This document shows positions 1-9,200 of a stretch of 64,000 nt of DNA, one piece after another. This DNA comes from Mytilus edulis. Lineage: Eukaryota > Mollusca > Bivalvia > Mytilida > Mytilidae. The stretch covers positions 15,816,746-15,880,745 of the forward strand of contig NC_092354.1 of the NCBI RefSeq assembly GCF_963676685.1, given 5' to 3'. Positions within the stretch are counted from its first letter, which is position 1. The number at the start of each line of letters is the position of its first letter. A program made the position numbers and the translations under genes. The notes below the pieces were generated by a model, which saw only the letters and a program-made list of their open reading frames with translations, did no database searches and had not been told where the DNA came from.

Positions 1-404
1 GTTCGTGATTATTTTTGCCCGAGCGATAGTGATTAGGACAATTAAGGTAATTTATATGTCCGATTTGTAAAAGTGTAGAGCGGTTGTGTAGGCTCTTGAA
101 CCTCCATGAACCTCCATGAACCTCCCTTTTTGTTTTAAAACAAGCAAACGACTTGCAATGCAATTTTTCAGGTGGAGGAGGTTTGAACAGCCAATATGAA
201 CGGTTGTCGTTTCTAGGTCAAATATGTCAATTTCGAAATGCAACACGTTACAATCATAATAAAGGAATAAGTAACATCATCATTTAAGAGGTTGGAAATG
301 CTTTAAGTTAAACAAATATATTTAATTCCAATTTAATAAAATTAATTATTCTGTAGTAGTCAATATACGCATGTGCAAACAAATCTTATTTGATTAAGAT
401 AGAT

Positions 405-480
405 ATAGAAAGATGTGGTATGAGTGCCAATGAGACAACTATGCATCCAAATAGCAATTTATAAAAGTAAATTCATAAAA
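405..480 (+). repeat. SINE-like dispersed repeat fragment
   Basis: Begins around GATGTGGTATGAGTGCCAAT followed by GAGACAAC and CATCCAAA. The same block recurs at 45605-45830 on this strand and at 20045-20165, 24430-24535 and 50360-50515 on the other, so it is a multi-copy family. No RNA polymerase III boxes were verified. Confidence 0.6.
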
Positions 481-727
481 TCTAGTTTATAACACAACAC
501 AATCATTATAATATACCGTATTTATTACTATACAGGATATACCCTTTATGAGTCCCAAACACAATGTTAAATACGTTAATTAACACAAAGTTAGAGCATG
601 GACTTATTCCCAAAGCGAATGAAGCACGTCATATTAGAATCACTGTTAATTTAAGATATTTAAAAACTGTGTCCGGTGCTCATTTAGGGTATATATATCA
701 TATAATGATATTTATATACTTAATATA

Positions 728-1180
728 AATAAACTCATCATAGATACCAGTACTAAATTTAGTATATACGCCAGACGCGCATTTCGTCTACAAAAGACTT
801 ATCAGTGAAGCCCGAATCCAAAAAAGTTAAAAGGTCAAATGAAGTACGAAATTGAAGAGCTTTGAGGACAAAAATTCATCAAAGTTTTGCCAACTACAGC
901 TCAGATAATATATGCCTGAGGTAGAAAAGCCTTAGTATTTCAAAAAATTCAAAAATTTATAGACAGTAAATTTATCAATATAACCATATCAATGACAATT
1001 CATGTCAGCACAAAAAATGCTGACTACTGAGCTTGTGATACCCTCGGGGAAATAAATCTCCACCATCAGTGGCATCGACCTAGTGGTTGTAAATAAACTC
1101 ATCATAGATACCAGGACTAAATTTAGTATATACGCCAGACGCGCGTTTCGTTTACAAAAGACTCATCAGTGAAGCTCGAT
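728..1180 (-). repeat. Two tandem copies of the hammerhead-bearing dispersed repeat
   Basis: The first copy runs from AAACTCATCATAGATACCAG through a degraded hammerhead (768-811) and a body ending in GGCATCGACCTAGTGG. A second copy starts at about 1092 with the same words and carries a better hammerhead at 1132-1175. The hammerheads read on the minus strand. Confidence 0.75.
1132..1175 (-). ncRNA. Hammerhead ribozyme motif, slightly degraded
   Basis: On the minus strand the core CTGATGA, a stem II hairpin and GAAAC followed by GCGCGTC are all present. Stem II has one mismatch (GTCT against AAAC) and stem I one mismatch, so activity is uncertain. Confidence 0.6.
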
Positions 1181-1630
1181 ATAGTAAGGATTGTGTGGCG
1201 TTCTAAAAAAGATTTTATGAAGTGTAATCTGAAACTGGAATGTAAAATGGTTATCCTATTCTCAAGGGACTCAAGGGATAACTATTACAGAAAATGACAA
1301 TGTTTTAATGTGGATCTTTAATGTAACCATATCGTCTTTGCGTTACTTTTTCATAGGATTCTTATTCAAAACCTACTACATAATGTACATAGATTTTTTT
1401 CTGTGTACATCGTAATAGAACTATAAATGTTTAAATGTCTGTATTAGTACATGAAAATAATCATTTAGCATTTGGACTAAGCATTTATCTGATAACATTT
1501 AATCAATTCAATGTTAGTTTGTTATAAATGTTAATTCTGTCAATGATATAAAGCTTCAAATATCACTGTGATTTAGGAGTTCATATTGAGTGTTCAACCT
1601 TAATAAAATGCTTTAAGTCTTTTTTTTCAG

Positions 1631-3220
1631 TCTTGGCAATTTGTAAAATTTCCAGTTTTGAAAATTCAATCAATACAATTGTTGATGTATCTTCAGGACA
1701 AACAGCACTAAACACGTATGATGATGGTTTATATACAGAGCAGACCCCAGCATTCAACTCTGATTACGTGGTATCATCAGAACAAACAGCAGCAAACAAG
1801 TATGACGATGGTTTATATCCAGAGCAGACATCAACAGCATACATGTATGACGATGGTTTAAATCCTGAGCGGACTACATCATTCAACTATAACCACGTGT
1901 TATCTTCAGGACAAACAGCAGCATACACGTATGACGATGGTTTATATTCAGAGCGGACAACAACATCCAGCTCTGTCCACGTGATATCTTCGGGACAAAG
2001 AGCAGCAAACAAGTATGACGTTGGTTTATATCCAGAGCGGACTACAATATTCAACTCTGACCACTTGGTATATTCAGGACAAACAGCAGCAAACACGTAT
2101 GACGATGATTTATACCTAGAGCGGACAGCAACATCCAACTCTGACCATGGGGTGTATTCAGGACAAACAACAGCAAACACGTATGACGATGGTTTATATC
2201 CAGAGTGGACAACAACATCCAACTCTGACCACGTGATATCGTCGGGACAAAGAGCAGCAAACAAGTATGACATTGGTTTATATCAAGAGCGGACTACAAC
2301 ATCCAACTCTGACCACGTGGTATATTCAGAACAAACAACAGGAAACACGTATGACGATGGTTTATATCCAGAGCGGACAACAACATCCAACTCTAACCAT
2401 GGGGTATATTCAGGACAAACCACAGCATACACGCATGACGATGGTTTATATGCAGAGCGGACCACAATATCCAACTTTAACAAGGGGATATTTTCAAAAG
2501 AATCCCCACTCTACGGGTATGACCAGCAAGTATATCCAGCAAGTTCTACACGCTTTAAGTTTGACCACCCCGGTGTGTATATAAGGAGAACAAAATCATA
2601 CAAGTATGCCAATCCAAAAAAAATTTCAACATCAAAGTATGGTAACAATTCAAATCCAGAACGTGTAGTCACATCAAATTTTTATCATGGTGTTTACCAA
2701 CAGGGAGCTACATCATCCTACAATGGCAATGGTGTAAATGCGATTAGGACAACAGCATCCAAGTATAATCATGATGTGTATCCAGATGGTACTACAACAA
2801 CATCCAAGTATGATCGTGATGTGTATCAAGATGGTACTACAACAGCATCCAAGTATGATTATGATGTGTATCCAGATGTTACTACAACAGTATCCAAGTA
2901 TGACCATGATGTGTATCCAGATGGTACTACAACAGCATCCAAGTATGATCATGATGTGTATCCAGATGGTACTACAACAGCATCCAAGTATGATCATGGT
3001 GTGTATCCAGATGGTGCTACAACAGCATCCAAGTATGATCATGATGTGTATCCAGATGGTACTACAACAGCATCCAAGTATGATCATGATGTGTATCCAG
3101 ATGGTACTACAACAGCATCCAAGTATAATCATGATGTGTATCCAGATGGTACTACAACATATATTTATGACTATGAGGCGACTGAAGATATACATCCTCA
3201 GGGCCAAAATGGCCAAAGCA
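1631..3220 (+). CDS. Exon encoding Tyr/Thr-rich tandem repeats of the receptor gene
   Basis: The exon follows a T-rich tract ending TTTTTTTCAG and stops before GTAAGT at 3221. Residues 20-280 are about nine copies of a 28-residue unit with the signature YDDGLYPERTTTSN and SDHVVYSGQTT. After a less regular linker, bases 2755-3165 hold nine to ten copies of a 15-residue unit, VYPDGTTTASKYDHD (45 bp). Each short unit has two Tyr, three Thr and a Ser, giving a hydrophilic, probably extended and O-glycosylated chain. The 45-bp units are nearly identical at DNA level, implying recent expansion. The opposite strand is also open across the repeats, a by-product of their composition. Confidence 0.75.
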
Positions 3221-6200
3221 GTAAGTGTTAAAATATAAGTCTTTGAAAATTGTCCTGTATCTGGTCTTATCATATCTTTTGTTATTTTTGTATGATGATA
3301 GTTGATACATTTTTATAAATTTCCTGTTTACAAAACTTTGAATTTTACGAAAAACTAAGGATTTTCTAACCCAGGCATAGATTACCTTAGCCGTATTTGG
3401 CACCACTTATTGGAATTTTGGAGCCTCCATGCTCTTCAACTTTGTTTGCCTTTATAAATATTTTGATATGAGCGTCACTGATGAGTCTGATGTAGACGAA
3501 ACGCGCGTCTGGCGTACTAAATTATAATCCTGGTACCTTTGATAACGAATTACTGCAAATTATCCACTAGTACATCATTGTTGCTATTCAAAGATTCTTC
3601 AATTAATGTTATAGTCATATTAAATAGAAACTCCATATATTAGTTACAGGATTTTGAAGAGCTATATAGACTACTTACAAGGCGTTTCAGTTAATTCTAT
3701 ATTCTTAAATATCTAACTATAATTCATTTCTCTAAATCATGTACGTTGGTTAGGGAGTATAAATTAGAAATGATAGACTTTGTTCATATTTTGCCAAAAC
3801 GTAGTTCATATTGTGGTATGTTCCAAATATATATATAATAAAAATGATAGGTCACCGAGCTTGTTCTCAAACTACAGGTTAAAAACATGACACATTTTGT
3901 ATGGAATATACATTAAAAAAATCATTTTGTGATTAGAAGCAAAACTAAATGATAGAATTGTCAATAAAATACAAGAAGATAGCTCTTAGAAAATGCTATC
4001 GGAATATCAAAAAAAAAAAAAGATAGGGTCACCGTACATTTTTCATGCCGAAACATAAAATAGAAAAATTTCATTTAGATTCCTTTAGATAATATACTAT
4101 TTCAGAGGTACCTCCCCTTGATACGCCAATTTAAAAACATTGAAAATCCAGCAAAAGTAATCTACGTTATAAAAAGATCAATAATTTTAAGTTAAAATCT
4201 TATAAATTTGGTCTTTTAAATTAAAAATTCACATTAGTTAAACGCATTCCTCACCAAATCATGCTGACTTGATTGAAAATCTGAACCTTAGGTTCTCTGC
4301 TATTTTACAATCCAATAATGCCATAATGCCTTAACCGAAAGTGTATACAGAAATACTTCTATATGATAAAACAAAATTAATAATAGTGCAAAATTTTTTA
4401 ATTATCTATGTACCAAATTCTAATAAACCACATGTTTTTGTTGACTTGAATCTTTAGATACCAGTAAAGTTGTCTGATCTGTAATTCTACCAATCATGTC
4501 CTTTCCCGAGTCTGATTTTGACTGAATATGAATTCGCATGGTTGGTGATGCATGCATGTCGGGAGAATTCGCATGGTAGGTGATGAATGTATGGCAGGTT
4601 CGCATGGTTGGTGATGCATGCATGGCAGGTTCACATGGTTGGTGATGCATGCATAGCAGGTTCGCATGGTTGGTGATGCATGCATAGCAGGTTTGCATGG
4701 TTGCTGATGAATACATGGCAGGTACGCATGGTTGGTGATGCATGCATGACAGGTTCGCATGGTTGGTGATGCATACATGGCAGATTCGCATGGTTGGTGA
4801 TGCATGCATAGCAGGTTCGCATGGTTGGTTTGTGATAAATGCATGGCAGGTACGCATGGTTGGTGATGCATGCATGGCAGGTTCGCATGGTTGGTGACGC
4901 ATGTATGGCAGATTTGCATGGTTGGTGATGCATGCATGGCAGGTTCGCATGGTTGATGATGAACGCATAACAGGATAATTTCATGGTTGGTGATGCATGC
5001 ATGGCAGGTTCGCATGGTTGGTGATGAACGCATGGCAGGAGAATTCGCATGGTTGGTGATGCATGCATGACAGGTTCGCATGGGTGGTGATGTATGCATG
5101 GCAGATTCGCATGGTTGGTGATGCATGCATGGCAGGTTCGCATGATTGGTGATGCATGCATGTCAGGAGATGATACCCTGCCGACGCATCAAGTCTTGCT
5201 CATTATTGAGTACATGCACTTTCATAAATTTTGTGTGTGACCTTGATTTGTCTTTTCCTACATAGGCCAGTTCCGGGATACGGGTTTCAGACGAATCTGT
5301 CATGTGACTTCTATCACCACGTGACAAAAATGTATGCATAGAAATTTCCAATACATGTTGAGCAAACGGGTGAAAAAGTATTATTTTATACTGCACAAAA
5401 TATTTGGGAAATATAAATCTAAAAGGATGGTCACCTTCCCTCGGTCAGACAGCAATCACGATTATGTACTTACGGAACATTAATTATTTATATACTACCC
5501 TACATAATGACGATAATGAAAGTGCTGGAATTTTTTAATAAAGCAGGGATACAGGCACGCCTTCTATCTTGTAAATGACGTCATAAAGGCGTGCGAAATC
5601 AACGATCTTTTCCGGTGAAAGACATGATTCCAGAAATGACCTATTTACGGGATCTAGACATCGGTAAACAATTGTCACCATAACCTTCATTTGTCTTTTC
5701 CTTCTCTATTTACGAGATTTAGGCATCGGTAAACAATTGTCACCATAACCTTCATTTGTCTTTTCCTACGCTATTTACGATATTTTACGAGATTTAGGCA
5801 TCTGTAAACAATTGTCACCATAAAAGAGGGACGTAAGATACCAAAGGGACAGTCAAACTCATAAATCTAAACCGTCTTTTGTCTTTTCCTACTCTATTTA
5901 CGAGATTTAGGCATCGGTAAGCAATTGTCACCATAACCTTCATTTGTCTTTTCCTTCTCTATTTAAGAGATTTAGACATCGGTAAACAATTGTCACCATA
6001 ACCGTCGTTTGTCTTTTCCTACTCTATTTACGAGATTTAGGCATCGGTAAACAATTGTCACCATAACCTTCATTTGTCTTTTCCTACTCTATTTACGAGA
6101 TTTAGGCACCGGTAAACAATTGTCACCATAACCGTCGTTTGTCTTTTCCTACTCTATTTACGAGATTTAGGCACCGGTAAACAATTGTCACCCTAACCTT

Positions 6201-9200
6201 CATTTGTCTTTAACTACTCTATTTACGAGATTTAGGCATCGGAAAACAATTGTCACAATAATCTTTATTTGCTTTACAAACAAAAAGCATACAACTTACT
6301 CTCGTTTGAAACGATCACTTTTCGAACAATAAACATTTGTAAATGTACATTTCATAAATCTCACGAAGTCTCGTTTGAAACGATCACTTTTCGAACAATA
6401 AACATTTGTAAATGTACATTTCATAAATCTCACGAAGTCTCGGGGAGTCCGAGATTTTATCAATGTTATACTGAAAAGCCTGTCAGATTCATTTCCCGTT
6501 AGATATACTGTTCCAATTTTCAACTGAATGTTAAGTGAACAAAATGTTTTATGACATAGAACATGTAGAACGTAAAAGTAGAAAATGCTTATTGATTATT
6601 TAGTGCTTATACGGCGTGTTTAATATATACATTTTTAAATAAGCAATCCCACTTAAATAAATATACTCATGTGTAATTTTGTTTTTAAACTGAGATTTTA
6701 CCCTTATCACAGTGTTTAAACATTATGTGATTTGTATGTACAAGGAAAAAGGACTAAAATATTTTCAAAAACCAACATTTTCAATTTTATATATAATGGT
6801 TCTGAAATCGGATCAGTTCTACATTGTTGACGTTACATTTATTACAGTTTGGATGTATTTGATAACATTTGGATAACTATTTATCAATAAACTCAGCATA
6901 GATACCAGGACTAAATTTTGTATATACGGCAGACGCGCGTTTCGTCTACAAAAGACTCATCAGTGACGCTCAAATCCAAAAAAGTAAAAAAAAGAGGCCA
7001 AATAAAGTACGACGTTGAAGAGCAATTGATACAAGATTGAAATACACGATAAACGTTATTTTTGACACATGGTCAAGCTACTTACTTCCTTTTTTGTTCT
7101 AATTCTCGATCAGTATACTAAAAAAGATATTACCAATTTACCTTCACTAATGAAGAAATGCTCCAGAAGAATAATTTACTGTTTGACATGAATGAGTTGC
7201 TTCTTTGTTTGTTTTTTTTTTTATATAAAATTATATAGATATAAAAATTCTTTTAGGGCAAACCACAACAAACAAGTATGCCCTTGGTATACATCTTATG
7301 CGAAACAAAAGATTCATGGCTGGTTATGGTGTGTATCCAGAGCAAACCACAACGTCAATATTTGACAATAGTGTGTTACCAGAACTGACCACACGATACA
7401 AGTATGACCATAGTTTATACCATAAGGGAACCAGAACCTCTAAGTATGTTCATGGTGTATATCCAGAGAGGAGCACGGAACATTTGTATGATAAGGGTGT
7501 TACAACCGAGCCAGATATAAGTGTAAACCCTGAGGAGAAAACAGGTGAGTGTTTACAGAAACGATATCTCACAATAGTATCTATTGTCAATATGTGTTAT
7601 TAGTAAATATTTTATTTTGCATGACTATTTGTGTTCATGTATAGCTCCTTTATGTCAATTTTTGGAAAAAGAAAAATGAATAAAGATTGTTAAAACTAAT
7701 CTTATGTTTATTAACATAGTACAAAATCTTTCTAATGACAAAAACTAAATAAGAGATAATAATAGTTATCAATAAACTCATCATAGATACCAGGACTAAA
7801 TTTTGTATATACGACAGACGCGCGTTTCGTCTACAAAAGACTCATCAGTGACGCTCAAATCCAAAAAAGTAAAAAAAAGAGGCCAAATAAAGTACGACGT
7901 TGAAGAGCAATTGATACAAGATTGAAATACACGATAAACGTTATTTTTGACACATGGTCAAGCTACTTACTTACTTTTTTGTTCTAATTCTCGATCAGTA
8001 TACTAAAAAAGATATTACCAATTGACCTTCACTAATGAAGAAATGCTCCATTTCATTTCGATCTAAAGTATGAAAGAAGATCATTGTTTAATTTGCATTT
8101 TTTCTATTATTACAGTTATATATATTACGTATTCCATTTGTTATTTCCTGAAGATCAATTATGATTAATTTACCGTAATATTGTTGTATTGTTTGATCCT
8201 TTGTGAGTTGTTCCAAATAATTTATTAGCTATACTTGTATACATTATACCACATTTTTTATAACTTTTCTTTTAAGTGTTTAAATCATGATCTGTGAAGT
8301 GTATATTATTACCCACTCAAGGTAATGAGAACATGGAAACGTATGAAAAAGAAAATATGATAAAGAAGTAGTAAGGGCCTATTTTGGCCGCATCATACGA
8401 AAGATTTTTGATACTTTTTAAACACTTAAAAGTGTCTATTTCAATTGATTCAATTAGGTTCTGTGAAAGATTTTAACTGATTTAGTCATTAAAAACGCTC
8501 CGATTTAAGCTTAAATATGAAAAATCTATCAAATATGCCAAGAAACGTCACTTTTCAGATTGTTTTTGTCAAAAATGAAAGTGGCCTCATCTGTGTTCAT
8601 CCTCAACCTTCGTATATGTTATGTTTTATCATCAAATACAACTTACATTTCAATATTATGAATGAACACGAATGCGGCCACTTTCATTTGAGACGGAAAC
8701 CGTCTAAAATTGAACTAAAAAACTAAAATGCTAAAATTGTGAAGATTTCAGTAATTTAGCATGACTTAATGATGCAAGTTCCCAATATATGTGCATTGTA
8801 TTGTCAAAAACATCCCATATTTATGTAGCAGAAGCATTCCACTTTCTAGTAAATAGCTAAAAGATTACATTTTTACGATTTTGTAAAACTGCTAAATTTT
8901 TGTGCCAAAAAGGGGTCTTACTGAACATACTCCTTTTCAAAACAAGGTTCGGTGTTGACATGAATATCAATTATATGGCATTTTTTATATAAATTTCCTG
9001 TTACAAAACTGAATTTTTCGAAAAACTAAAGAGATTCTTATCCCAGGAATAGATTACCTTAGCCGTATTTGGCACAACCTTTGGAATTTTTTCTCCTCAA
9101 TGCTCTTCAACTGGCGGCTAAATTATAATCCGGGTACCTTTGATAATTATTAAAGGCACTTACTCCTTTATGTCGTGTAATATTGATAAAGTAAAATATC

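Larger units (their letters stand above)
1..1630. other. Non-coding, upstream of or within the 5' part of the receptor gene
   Basis: No convincing exon is visible. The stretch holds a SINE-like fragment near 405-480 and two head-to-tail copies of the hammerhead repeat (about 728-1180). A signal-peptide exon for the downstream receptor gene should lie here or left of the window, because the first recognised exon at 1631 starts behind a splice acceptor in phase 1; I could not find it. Confidence 0.5.
3221..7256. other. Intron 1 of the receptor gene
   Basis: Bounded by GTAAGT at 3221 and TTCTTTTAG at 7256. It contains a plus-strand hammerhead repeat, a 31-bp minisatellite, a 65-bp satellite, a 69-bp tandem duplication and one member of a near-identical 285-bp direct repeat pair. 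No additional exon was recognised, though a further phase-1 exon cannot be excluded. Confidence 0.6.

Noticed and set aside
1887-3273. Antisense open frames across the receptor repeat exon
   Set aside because: They mirror the tandem repeats on the coding strand and lack splice or start context.
4420-5161. Three overlapping minus-strand open frames of 176-210 codons
   Set aside because: They are the three frames of a 31-bp minisatellite without stops; no independent coding signal.
4530-6260. CRISPR-like spacing of repeats
   Set aside because: Direct tandem minisatellites with no unique spacers, in a clearly eukaryotic sequence.
8517-8726. 69-codon plus-strand frame
   Set aside because: Lies wholly within a repeat with inverted arms and has no splice or domain context.
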